From NCBI GenBank assembly GCA_946185185.1, contig CAMHIV010000002.1, positions 1 to 40,585 on the forward strand: a stretch of DNA of 40,585 nucleotides, in the 5' to 3' direction. Positions 19,098-28,099 of this stretch are shown one piece after another; positions within the stretch are counted from its first letter, which is position 1; every line of letters starts with the position of its first letter. A model generated the notes under the pieces. It was not told the origin of the DNA, made no database searches, and was given only the letters and a program-made list of their open reading frames with translations. A program made the position numbers and the translations under genes. Origin of the DNA: an uncultured Treponema sp. GTDB lineage: Bacteria; Spirochaetota; Spirochaetia; Treponematales; Treponemataceae.

Positions 19098-19295
19098 GAA
19101 TGCCGAGGTTTGGAAGAGTCATTAAAATTGGCGCGAAGGAGCATTGAGTGGAACGGGAACAATCTGTTTGTTGCTGTCGCGAAGCGACAGTTTATAGTTA
19201 CTTTACAACAAGCAGCTTGTAGCGCGATATCGCGCGGTCCCGGAACGCTCAAGGCGACTGAGAGCCAATTTTACTGGTGTTTAAGTAAAACTCGG
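19098..19295. repeat. Family A intergenic element, copy 3 (inverted orientation)
   Basis: Starts GAATGCCGAGGTTTGGAAGAGTCATTAAAATTGGCGCGAAGGAGCATTG. The minus strand from about 19295 reads GCCGAGTTTTACTTAAACACCAGTAAAATTGGCTCTCAGTCG-N19-GCGCGATATCGCGC-TACAAGCTGCTTGTTGTAAAGTAACT. Confidence 0.75.
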
Positions 19296-19302
19296 CTCCA
19301 AA

Positions 19303-21348
19303 TTATCTGAGATACACCATTAACAGCATAATATCGCTATTTCTTATTCCGCTGATTCGTTCGGCCTGACCTAGGGTCAGCGGGCGAACCTTTTCAAGTT
19401 TATTGCGGCTTTCTGCACTCAAAGCTGGGATTGCACCGTAATCAAAATCCAGAGGAATTTTTACATTTTCCATTTTGTGCATTTTTTCAACGCGCTTATC
19501 CTGTTTTTCAATGTAATACTTATACTTGAACTGGATTTTAGCTTCTTCCCAAATCTTTTCCGGATAACCAGGATTTTCCATGAGAGGCTTTTTTAATAAC
19601 TGAGCAACAATTTCATCAAGTTCGGCATATTTTGCATTAACGGCATCAAGCTGAGCCTGAGTTTTTAAACCAGCCCGGAACGCATATTTTGTAAGCCGCT
19701 GATCAGCAGTATCATGGCGAAGTTTTAAGCGATATTCAGCACGCGCCGTAAACATACGATACGGTTCCTTAGTTCCAAGAGTTACCAGATCATCAATCAA
19801 AACACCGATATATGCTTCATCGCGGCCAAGAATCATAGGTTCCCAGACCGGAATCTTTCTGAAGTTTTCAAATCCGGATTTTTTCTGACTCTGCTCTTCA
19901 ATATCGTTCAGTCTTTTGTTAATTCCCGCGCTGATTTCATAAAAACGTTTTTCTTCAGCAGCATTCATAACCGCTTTTGGGCAGAATGCGCCCGGTTCCT
20001 GACTTGCAGCAACTCCATTTAAATCATTTGGAAGAACGCACAACGGTCCGCAGAATTCTTTGTGAGCACGCGCATACAGACCGGCATTGATTCCGGCAAC
20101 AAGCCCCTGTCCGGCAGCTTCCTCGTATCCCGAAGTTCCATTTATCTGGCCGGCATCAAAAAGACCTGCAACGCGTTTTGTTTCAAGACTTGGATACAAC
20201 TGGGTCGGTTCAACATAATCATATTCAACTGCATAACCCGGTCTGCTCTGAACAGCGTTTTCAAATCCAGGCATTGTACGCATAAACGCATCCTGTATAC
20301 ATTCCGGAAGACTTGAAGAAAAACCGTTCATGTACATTTCGTCTGTTTCAAGTCCTTCTGGTTCAACAAAAATCTGGTGGCGTTCACGTTCTGCAAAACG
20401 CATAACCTTATCTTCAATAGAAGGACAATAACGCGGACCAATTCCACTGATTTTTCCGCTGTACAACGGCGAACGGCCGATATTTTCACGGATAATTTTA
20501 TGAGTTTCAGGATTTGTGTATACAACGTGACAGGGAACCATTGGCCGCTCAACTTTTTCAGTTTCAAAGCTGAACGGAATTACTTCGTCGTCACCATTAT
20601 TCAATTCCAATTTAGAAAAATCGATTGTTGATTTCAAAATTCTTGGAGGAGTTCCAGTCTTCAATCTTCCTGTTGTAAATCCCAGTTTATGAAGACTTGC
20701 CGTAAGACCATAAGCTGCTGGTTCACCGATTCGTCCACAAGGCGCATCGTATTCGCCGATAAAAATTCGTCCACCCAAAAAAGTCCCTGTTGTAAGAACA
20801 ACTGCCCGGCATGGAATAACGCGGCCTCGTTCTGTAACAATGCCAGTAATTTTATGGCGCATTGTTGCAACAGATTCACTTCTGTGTTCACCCGGAATTG
20901 AGCCCTTTTCTGCCGAACTATCGGAATCTGGAGGAAGCGGTGTATCACTTTCTGTGGTAAGTATATCAATTACCACATCCATTAAAGTTACTAGATTTTC
21001 TGTTGTTTCAAGAGTTTTGCGAGCCAGCTGAGAATAAGTAATTTTATCAGCCTGGCTTCTAGGAGCCTGAACTGCAGGTCCTCGGCTTTTATTCAACATT
21101 CTGAACTGAATCATAGATTTGTCTATGAGCTTAGCCATTTCTCCGCCAAGAGCATCAATTTCGCGAACAATATTACCCTTTGCAATACCTCCGATTGAAG
21201 GATTACAACTCATTCGTCCAATTGCATCCGGTGTCTGAGTAACAACGATTGTTTTTAATCCCATGCGTGCACAAGAAAGCGCCGCTTCTACACCTGCGTG
21301 ACCTGCTCCTACAACAGCCACATCATAGAAATCATAAAATCCAGCCAT
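19303..21348 (-). CDS. mnmG: tRNA uridine-5-carboxymethylaminomethyl(34) synthesis enzyme MnmG
   Basis: DVAVVGAGHAGVEAALSCARMG, GRMSCNPSIGGIAKGNIVREIDALGG, CPSIEDKVMRFAERERHQIFVEPEG and TSGYEEAAGQGLVAGINA. Confidence 0.96.
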   Translation of the reverse strand: MAGFYDFYDVAVVGAGHAGVEAALSCARMGLKTIVVTQTPDAIGRMSCNPSIGGIAKGNIVREIDALGGEMAKLIDKSMIQFRMLNKSRGPAVQAPRSQADKITYSQLARKTLETTENLVTLMDVVIDILTTESDTPLPPDSDSSAEKGSIPGEHRSESVATMRHKITGIVTERGRVIPCRAVVLTTGTFLGGRIFIGEYDAPCGRIGEPAAYGLTASLHKLGFTTGRLKTGTPPRILKSTIDFSKLELNNGDDEVIPFSFETEKVERPMVPCHVVYTNPETHKIIRENIGRSPLYSGKISGIGPRYCPSIEDKVMRFAERERHQIFVEPEGLETDEMYMNGFSSSLPECIQDAFMRTMPGFENAVQSRPGYAVEYDYVEPTQLYPSLETKRVAGLFDAGQINGTSGYEEAAGQGLVAGINAGLYARAHKEFCGPLCVLPNDLNGVAASQEPGAFCPKAVMNAAEEKRFYEISAGINKRLNDIEEQSQKKSGFENFRKIPVWEPMILGRDEAYIGVLIDDLVTLGTKEPYRMFTARAEYRLKLRHDTADQRLTKYAFRAGLKTQAQLDAVNAKYAELDEIVAQLLKKPLMENPGYPEKIWEEAKIQFKYKYYIEKQDKRVEKMHKMENVKIPLDFDYGAIPALSAESRNKLEKVRPLTLGQAERISGIRNSDIMLLMVYLR

Positions 21349-21431
21349 AGTGTAATGATTATAGTGAGTTTTACTTAGTTAATAAATATAAGGTCCGCAT
21401 AAAAAATAAGGCTTCCAAAAGAAGACTATGC

Positions 21432-21456
21432 GGAGGTTGAGCATGTCGAAACCTCC
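21432..21456. repeat. Family B hairpin
   Basis: GGAGGTT-GAGCATGTCGA-AACCTCC: perfect 7-bp stem with an 11-nt loop. Confidence 0.7.
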
Positions 21457-21473
21457 TCAATTAGCGCAAAAAT

Positions 21474-21496
21474 CTCATTTCGACAAGCTCAATGAG
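21474..21496. repeat. Family B hairpin, opposite orientation
   Basis: CTCATT-TCGACAAGCTC-AATGAG: perfect 6-bp stem. The loop is the reverse complement of GAGCTTGTCGA. Confidence 0.65.
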
Positions 21497-21542
21497 CGCA
21501 AACGCTTAACTTCCCAGACAGCCATCTATTTCTATTCATTTC

Positions 21543-23714
21543 CTAAAGATGCAGAACTCGTTCTTTTATCTCCTGAGTTCGTCCCTGGTTCCAGAACTGT
21601 GTACCAATGTAACCACAGGTTCGGCGGGCAACGTTCATCTTTGTCTGGTCTCGGTTACCACACTGAGGACATTCCCAGATAAGTTTTCCGTCTTCGTCAT
21701 TAATTACCTGGATTTCTCCTGTGTAGCCGCAAACCTGACAGCAGTCCGATTTTGTATTAAGCTCAGCATACATAATGTTTTCATAAATATGCTTAAGAAG
21801 AGCCATAACAGCAGGAATGTTGTTTTCCATATTTGGAACTTCAACATAACTGATTGCTCCTCCCGGACTAAGTTCCTGGAACTGACTTTCGAAAGTAAGC
21901 TTGCTGAATGCATCGATATCTTCTGTAACATGAACATGATAACTGTTTGTAATATAGTTCTTATCTGTTACGCCAGGAATATCGCCAAAACGCTGCTTCA
22001 AGCATTTTGCAAACTTGTATGTTGTACTTTCAAGTGGAGTTCCGTACAAGCTGAAGTCGATATTATGTTCTGCGCGCCACTTCTTACATGCTTCGTTCAT
22101 GTGACGCATTATTTCAAGTGCGAATGGAGTTACTTCTGGATCTGTGTGAGGTTTTCCTGTCATATAGCGGACACACTCGCAAAGTCCAGCGTATCCCAAC
22201 GAAATAGTTGAATATCCATTGAACAAAAGCTTGTCGATTGTTTCACCTTTTGCAAGGCGGGCAAGCGCACCGTTCTGCCACAAAATTGGAGCAACATCAC
22301 TAGGAGTTCCCAAAAGCCGCTTATGGCGCAAAAGAAGTGCACGATGACAAAGTTCAAGGCGTTCATCAAAAATCTTCCAGAACTTTTCTTTATCGCGTCC
22401 GCTGGAACATGCAACATCAACAAGGTTGATTGTAACAACCCCCTGATTAAAGCGTCCGTAGAACTTTGGCTTACCGGTTTCATCGCGGTAAACAGTAAGG
22501 AAGGAACGACATCCCATACAGGTATAGCAGTTTCCTTCTTTGAGTTCGAACATTTTCTTTTCAGAAATATAATCCGGAACAAGTCGCTTTGCAGTACACT
22601 TTGCAGCAAGTTCTGTAAGATAGTAATATTTTGTTCCTTCTTCAATGTTATCTGGTTCAAGAACATAAATAAGCTTAGGGAATGCAGGAGTTACCCAATA
22701 TCCTTTTTCGTTTCGAACACCCTTTGTGCGCTGTTTAAGAACTTCTTCGATAATAAGCGCAAGATCAGCTTTTTCCTGTTCATTCTTTGCTTCATTCAAA
22801 TACATGAAAACTGTAACGAACGGACTCTGACCATTTGTTGTCATCAAAGTTACAACCTGATACTGAATAGTCTGAACACCGCGTGTAATTTCGTCTGCAA
22901 GGCGGCGTTCTACGATTTTGTCGAACTGCTCTTTTGTAAATTGAACTCCAGTTTCTTCGATTGTCTGATTTAATTCTTTTATGAGCTTTTTGCGGCTTAC
23001 ATCAACAAATGGAGCCAGGTGTGTAAGAGAAATAGACTGGCCACCGTACTGACTTGAAGCAACCTGTGCAATAATCTGGGTTGCGATATTACAAGCTGTA
23101 GAGAACGAGTGTGGAGTATCGATTTTTGTTCCGCTGATTACAGTGCCGTTCTGGAGCATGTCTTCGAGGTTTACAAGGTCGCAGTTGTGCATGTGCTGAG
23201 CAAAATAATCCGCATCGTGGAAGTGAATGATTCCTTCGTTGTGGGCTTGAACGATGTCTTCGTCCAAAAGAAAGCGTTTTGTAATATCCTTAGATACTTC
23301 ACCAGCCATGTAGTCTCGCTGAACAGAAACTACAGTAGAGTTTTTATTAGAGTTTTCCTGTTTAACTTCTTCGTTTGTACATTCAAGAAGAGAAAGAATC
23401 TGCTGGTCAGTAGAATTCTGCTTACGCATAAGGGCATGGCGATATCGGTAAGTGATATAAAGTTTTGCAATATCAAACGCACCGATTTTCATAAGTTCAG
23501 TTTCTACCAGATCCTGAATTGCTTCTACGTTCATCTGAACTTTGCTTGCCTGGCAAGTTTCTGTAACTTTTGATGCAACAGCTTTGATGTATTCTTCCGA
23601 AAGACGTTCATTTTCTGGAACTGCATTGTTTGCTTTAGTAATAGCTGTTTCAATTTTTCGAATGTCAAAAATAGCTTCTTCGCCATTGCGTTTGATAATT
23701 TTCACTTTTCCCAC
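21543..23714 (-). CDS. nrdD: Anaerobic ribonucleoside-triphosphate reductase (class III, glycyl radical)
   Basis: N-terminal ATP-cone (VKIIKRNGEEAIFDIRKIETAITKA), C-terminal Cys4 zinc site (CCQVCGY...CPQCGN) and glycyl radical motif RRTCGYIGTQFWNQGR. Confidence 0.96.
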   Translation of the reverse strand: MGKVKIIKRNGEEAIFDIRKIETAITKANNAVPENERLSEEYIKAVASKVTETCQASKVQMNVEAIQDLVETELMKIGAFDIAKLYITYRYRHALMRKQNSTDQQILSLLECTNEEVKQENSNKNSTVVSVQRDYMAGEVSKDITKRFLLDEDIVQAHNEGIIHFHDADYFAQHMHNCDLVNLEDMLQNGTVISGTKIDTPHSFSTACNIATQIIAQVASSQYGGQSISLTHLAPFVDVSRKKLIKELNQTIEETGVQFTKEQFDKIVERRLADEITRGVQTIQYQVVTLMTTNGQSPFVTVFMYLNEAKNEQEKADLALIIEEVLKQRTKGVRNEKGYWVTPAFPKLIYVLEPDNIEEGTKYYYLTELAAKCTAKRLVPDYISEKKMFELKEGNCYTCMGCRSFLTVYRDETGKPKFYGRFNQGVVTINLVDVACSSGRDKEKFWKIFDERLELCHRALLLRHKRLLGTPSDVAPILWQNGALARLAKGETIDKLLFNGYSTISLGYAGLCECVRYMTGKPHTDPEVTPFALEIMRHMNEACKKWRAEHNIDFSLYGTPLESTTYKFAKCLKQRFGDIPGVTDKNYITNSYHVHVTEDIDAFSKLTFESQFQELSPGGAISYVEVPNMENNIPAVMALLKHIYENIMYAELNTKSDCCQVCGYTGEIQVINDEDGKLIWECPQCGNRDQTKMNVARRTCGYIGTQFWNQGRTQEIKERVLHL

Positions 23715-23727
23715 CTTTATTTTTATT

Positions 23728-23785
23728 TATATACTAATAGTGTACTTTTTATATTTACATAAAAAACAGACACTAAATATAGTGT
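23728..23785 (-). promoter_or_regulatory. Candidate NrdR-box pair upstream of nrdD
   Basis: ACACTAAATATAGTGT (23770-23785) resembles the NrdR-box palindrome and sits inside CAGACACTAAATATAGTGTCTG. A weaker half-conserved partner TATATACTAATAGTGT (23728-23743) starts 42 bp away, about four helical turns. Confidence 0.65.
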
Positions 23786-23902
23786 CTGCATGTTTAGAAG
23801 TTTACTATCGATGAAAGATTTTTTCAATATAAAAATGGCCAAAAAACGAAAATAAAAAAAAGTTTTTTGTTTGACAAAATCTAAAAATAGTGCTTAGAAA
23901 TT

Positions 23903-25609
23903 TTAAGCCTGCACAATTTCCTTTGCACGAGCCATTGCAGCATCGATATTGTCAAAAATATTTTCACGACCAATTTTATCTGCCATTCCGGTTTTTTCAC
24001 AGAGCATATATGGCTGAGTATGAATTCCGGAAAGAACAATTTTTACGCCCTTTCTATCACAGGCAGCCTTACACTGATCCAATGCCTGGAGTCCACCGGC
24101 ATCAAGATAAATTGTGTTTCGCATACGGATTACAAGGACCTTGAATTCAGCACCAGCACGTTCAACAGCAAGTTCAAATTTTCGAACAGTACCAAAGAAC
24201 AAAGGTCCATCAATTTCATAAACAAGGACACCAGTAGGAACATCCAAAGTTTCTTCCTGACCGTCGCCTGTAATTCCGGAAACAATTGTACCGCGGCTTT
24301 CCTGAACCTCTGAAACATCGATCATCTTCTTAATGAAAAGGAAGGCTGCAAAAATAAGACCAATTCCAATTGCATAAGTCAAATCAACAAATACTGTGAT
24401 AAGGAATGTTACAGAAAGAACTGTGATATCAGATTTCTGACCTTTAAGAAGCTTGCGGATTGCAGGAATTCCAGCCATGTTCCAGGCAACACTCATAAGA
24501 ACAGCAGCAAGCGCAGCCATTGGAATGTATTCAACATACTTTCCAAAAAGCATCATGATAAGAAGAAGAACAATTGCATGAACGATGCCGGCAACAGGAG
24601 TGCGTCCACCGTTATTGATGTTAGTTGCTGTTCGCGCAATTGCACCAGTTGCTGGAAGTCCGCCAAACAACGGACTGCAGATATTTGCAATTCCCTGTCC
24701 GATTAATTCGTTGTTCGAATCGTGTTTTGTACCAATCATACCGTCGGCAACAACTGCAGACAAAAGAGATTCAATTGCAGCAAGAACGGCGATTGAAACT
24801 GCTGTCGGGAATACGGTTGAAATTGTATCCAGGCTGAAGTTTGGCAAAGTTGGCTTTGGAAGACCATTAGGAATTGAATAACGATCCTTGATGATGTCTG
24901 TGTGCCAAGCAGGATTATCGCCAGCAATATTTGAAACGATAATATTTACGACAGTTGCAAGAATAATAACAATGAGCGAACCAGGAATCTTTTTTGTAAC
25001 GCGTGGCCACAAGAAAATGATTACAAGGCAAACTACAGCCATAGCAAGAGAGTAAAAATTAATTGAAGAAAGTGAGTTTGCATAAACCGAAATCTTTCCT
25101 GCAAAAGTTCCAGGCATTTTTGAATATTCAGTACCCATAACAGTCATTGGAAACTGTGGATGCATTCCAAAAAAGTCGCCGATCTGCCCTGTTGCGATTG
25201 TTACGGCAATACCTGCTGTAAATCCGATTACAATAGTGTATGGAATGAACTTTACAAGACCACCAAGTTTAAGCACACCAAGCAAAATCAACATAATTCC
25301 GGCAAGAACAGTTGCCGTTGCGAGCCCGCTTATACCAAGCTGCGGGTTATTTACAATAGCATAAATAATTACTGTGAATGCACCAGTTGGACCACCAATC
25401 TGACAGCGGGTTCCACCTAAAGCAGCAATACAAAAACCTGCAATAATCGCAGTATAAAGCCCTGTTTCAGGACTGCATCCGCTGGCAATAGCAAATGCAA
25501 TTGAAAGAGGGAGCGCAACAATACCAACAATAATACCTGCAATCAAGTCTGTAACGAACTGTTTTCCGCTATAGCTTTTGACAGTATTAAGTAACTCTGG
25601 CTTATACAT
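23903..25609 (-). CDS. SulP-family anion transporter with C-terminal STAS domain
   Basis: FVTDLIAGIIVGIVALPLSIAFAIASG, GLYTAIIAGF, LFGGLPATGAIARTATNINNGGRTPVAGI, plus C-terminal STAS-like VLVIRMRNTIYLDAGGLQAL. Start at 25609 fits better than 25663. Confidence 0.92.
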   Translation of the reverse strand: MYKPELLNTVKSYSGKQFVTDLIAGIIVGIVALPLSIAFAIASGCSPETGLYTAIIAGFCIAALGGTRCQIGGPTGAFTVIIYAIVNNPQLGISGLATATVLAGIMLILLGVLKLGGLVKFIPYTIVIGFTAGIAVTIATGQIGDFFGMHPQFPMTVMGTEYSKMPGTFAGKISVYANSLSSINFYSLAMAVVCLVIIFLWPRVTKKIPGSLIVIILATVVNIIVSNIAGDNPAWHTDIIKDRYSIPNGLPKPTLPNFSLDTISTVFPTAVSIAVLAAIESLLSAVVADGMIGTKHDSNNELIGQGIANICSPLFGGLPATGAIARTATNINNGGRTPVAGIVHAIVLLLIMMLFGKYVEYIPMAALAAVLMSVAWNMAGIPAIRKLLKGQKSDITVLSVTFLITVFVDLTYAIGIGLIFAAFLFIKKMIDVSEVQESRGTIVSGITGDGQEETLDVPTGVLVYEIDGPLFFGTVRKFELAVERAGAEFKVLVIRMRNTIYLDAGGLQALDQCKAACDRKGVKIVLSGIHTQPYMLCEKTGMADKIGRENIFDNIDAAMARAKEIVQA

Positions 25610-25705
25610 AAAAAAAACACCTCTTGTGACAAAATATAACTTTTTGTCGGAAAAGGCAATCAAGTCCCACTCTACTTTTTTTTCTATTTTCTATATAATC
25701 ACCGC

Positions 25706-26389
25706 ATGAGTTATCGATGTAACCGCTGCATGAAAAAAGGCGAATTCTGCCTTTGCAAATACACAGAAGAAGTTGATTCCGGAATTAAATTTGTACTTCT
25801 AATGCATCCAAAAGAAGTAAAGAAAAACCGCACAGGAACCGGATGGATTACACGCATTTCATTAAAAAACTGTGAAATTGTTGAAGGCCTTGATTTTTCA
25901 CAAAACGAACGATTGAATCAACTTCTTTCCGACCCGCAATACTATCCCGTACTCATGTACCCGGGAAACGACGCCTGGACAGCCTCAAAACCCGGCTTCA
26001 AGGAAGAAGTAAACGGCAGAACAATTCTTGCGCTCATAATTGATTCTACATGGTTTTGCAGCCGGAAAATTATTCAGCATAACCCGCAACTTTTAAAGCT
26101 TCCAAAAGTAAGCTTCGACGGCTCGTACCGTTCAATCTTCACCTTTAAACGGGAACCACGCCCTGAATACATTTCTACTATTGAAACCTGTTATTATCTG
26201 ATAAAAGAGCTTCAGCCAATCGGACTTGCAAATCCAGAAGCAAATCCGGAACCCCTTATGAATGTTTTCAAACAGATGATTAAAAATCAGTTGCGCGCCG
26301 AAAACGAACGCATAATGGGTCTCCGCCCGGATATTCATCAAATGGATAATAAATACCGGACTTTAAAAGAAATCCCGAATTTCGACTAA
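25706..26389 (+). CDS. DTW domain protein (tRNA aminocarboxypropyltransferase-like)
   Basis: RCNRCMKKGEFCLC, LLMHPKEVKKNRTGTGWI and LIIDSTWFCSRKI (DxTW motif). Confidence 0.85.
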   Translation: MSYRCNRCMKKGEFCLCKYTEEVDSGIKFVLLMHPKEVKKNRTGTGWITRISLKNCEIVEGLDFSQNERLNQLLSDPQYYPVLMYPGNDAWTASKPGFKEEVNGRTILALIIDSTWFCSRKIIQHNPQLLKLPKVSFDGSYRSIFTFKREPRPEYISTIETCYYLIKELQPIGLANPEANPEPLMNVFKQMIKNQLRAENERIMGLRPDIHQMDNKYRTLKEIPNFD

Positions 26390-26390
26390 T

Positions 26391-28079
26391 TTATTTTTCA
26401 AACGGAATTGAACCTCGGACTTTGTATTCTCCGCAAAGCGCGCCAAAAAGAGCCTGCATTGTATAATTTGAATAGCTGTACCCTACAAGAATTTCATCAG
26501 CCCAATTCAAAGAAAAACTTGCAGTCGGAGTCATTATCGAAAATACAACCGTGCGCTTATTATACTGCTTAAGCCATTCTGCAATTCTAGCCGTACGCTC
26601 ATTGTATACAAGCACAATCAAAGTATCGTATCCGCCAACAAGTTTTCCAATATTATCGATTACCCACTGAGTTTCATTTGGTCCAATTTCGTACGTGAAC
26701 GAAAAATCACCGGAATCAGAAAAACGCTTTTTTCCTTCTTCAAAAAATTTTGGAAGCGAACCAATTAAAAGGACTTTTCCTGCTTCAAAATCTTTTAGCG
26801 GCAGCGAAGTCTGTTTTTCGATTGCAATTGAACGACAAGCCTGTTCCAGGAAGAATTTTTGTCCGTCCCTGTCAGGAATAGCTTTTGAAATCGAATTTAT
26901 ATCCGGATATAGAGGAGCCGCATTTCCTCCCTTAAAATAATCCAGTTTTGCTTTTAAAACACGGTAAGCCGCATCTTTTACGCGTGTATGAAATTCTTCA
27001 TCACGGCGCATAAGCGCAAGATTTCCGGTCCAAAGATTTTCGCCTAAATCTGCACAGCGGGAAGAAATTACAATATCGTTTCCAGCCTCTATCGCCATCC
27101 GGAATGCCGAAGAAACAGAACCGGCAAACATAGTTGCACCGTTCATCATCATATCGTCGGTGATAATCAGCCCTTTGAATCCCAACTGACCGCGGAGCAA
27201 ATCTGTTAAGAAATACTTTGATAAACTTGCCGGCGTTCCGGTAGGATCGATTTTTGGAAAACTCAGGTGTCCGCTCATAACAGCCGGAACATTCTGCTTA
27301 ATCAAGTACATAAACGGAACAAGTTCGCGCTTGGTAAATGTGTCAAAATCAACATCAATAGAAGGAAGATTTATGTGCGAGTCGTAACTTGTATCGCCGT
27401 GTCCTGGAAAATGCTTTACGGTCGGAATAACACCAGCTGTTTCACTTCCGTTTGCCCAAGCCGCTCCAAGAATTCCTGCTTTTTCCGGATTATCACCAAA
27501 AGAACGGGTACCAATAATTGTAGAATCGTGATCCGTAAACAAATCAACAGTTGGCGCAAAATTCATATTGATGCCGAGGGCTTTAATTTCACGGCTTATG
27601 TAAAATGCAGAATACCAGGAATCTGCAGGATAACCGCTGGAACCAATTGCCATATTTCCAGGCGTAATCAAGGTTTCGCCTTTTACATGACGAATCCATC
27701 CACCTTCCTGATCTGTTGCAACAAACAAAGGAATTTTAAATCGCCCGGCTGCACTTCGCTTCTGCAAATTGGAAATAGATTTTGCAACAAGTTTAATATC
27801 ATCGGTGTTCCAGCCAAAAACTTTTACGCTTCCAAGCCCGCGAGAAACCCAGTCAAACAAAAGCTGATTCGGTTCTGCCCCGGCCCATCCAAACATCAAA
27901 ATCTGACTCAAAAGCTCCGAATCGGACATCCGGTCAACAATCGCTTTTGCCAAAGTTTCAGACGGATATTCACTCCAGAAATTTACGTCTTCGTTCAAAT
28001 CAAGCTGAACCTGAGAAAAGAACGGTGAGCAAATCAAAAAAACGGATGCAATACAAAAAAGTTTCTTCAATTTTTTCAT
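26391..28079 (-). CDS. Secreted glycoside hydrolase family 3 protein (beta-N-acetylhexosaminidase-like)
   Basis: Signal peptide MKKLKKLFCIASVFLICSPFFS, then FVATDQEGGWIRHVKG, NMNFAPTVDLFTD, KHFPGHGDTSYDSHINLP and LIITDDMMMNG. Confidence 0.9.
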   Translation of the reverse strand: MKKLKKLFCIASVFLICSPFFSQVQLDLNEDVNFWSEYPSETLAKAIVDRMSDSELLSQILMFGWAGAEPNQLLFDWVSRGLGSVKVFGWNTDDIKLVAKSISNLQKRSAAGRFKIPLFVATDQEGGWIRHVKGETLITPGNMAIGSSGYPADSWYSAFYISREIKALGINMNFAPTVDLFTDHDSTIIGTRSFGDNPEKAGILGAAWANGSETAGVIPTVKHFPGHGDTSYDSHINLPSIDVDFDTFTKRELVPFMYLIKQNVPAVMSGHLSFPKIDPTGTPASLSKYFLTDLLRGQLGFKGLIITDDMMMNGATMFAGSVSSAFRMAIEAGNDIVISSRCADLGENLWTGNLALMRRDEEFHTRVKDAAYRVLKAKLDYFKGGNAAPLYPDINSISKAIPDRDGQKFFLEQACRSIAIEKQTSLPLKDFEAGKVLLIGSLPKFFEEGKKRFSDSGDFSFTYEIGPNETQWVIDNIGKLVGGYDTLIVLVYNERTARIAEWLKQYNKRTVVFSIMTPTASFSLNWADEILVGYSYSNYTMQALFGALCGEYKVRGSIPFEK

Positions 28080-28099
28080 GGTAAATTCCAAACTAAAAC

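Noticed and set aside
21549-22973. 220-aa and 216-aa plus-strand ORFs
   Set aside because: Both are antisense to nrdD and look like mirror ORFs from its codon usage.
27267-28028. 253-aa plus-strand ORF
   Set aside because: Antisense to the GH3 gene, with biased composition and no recognisable domain.
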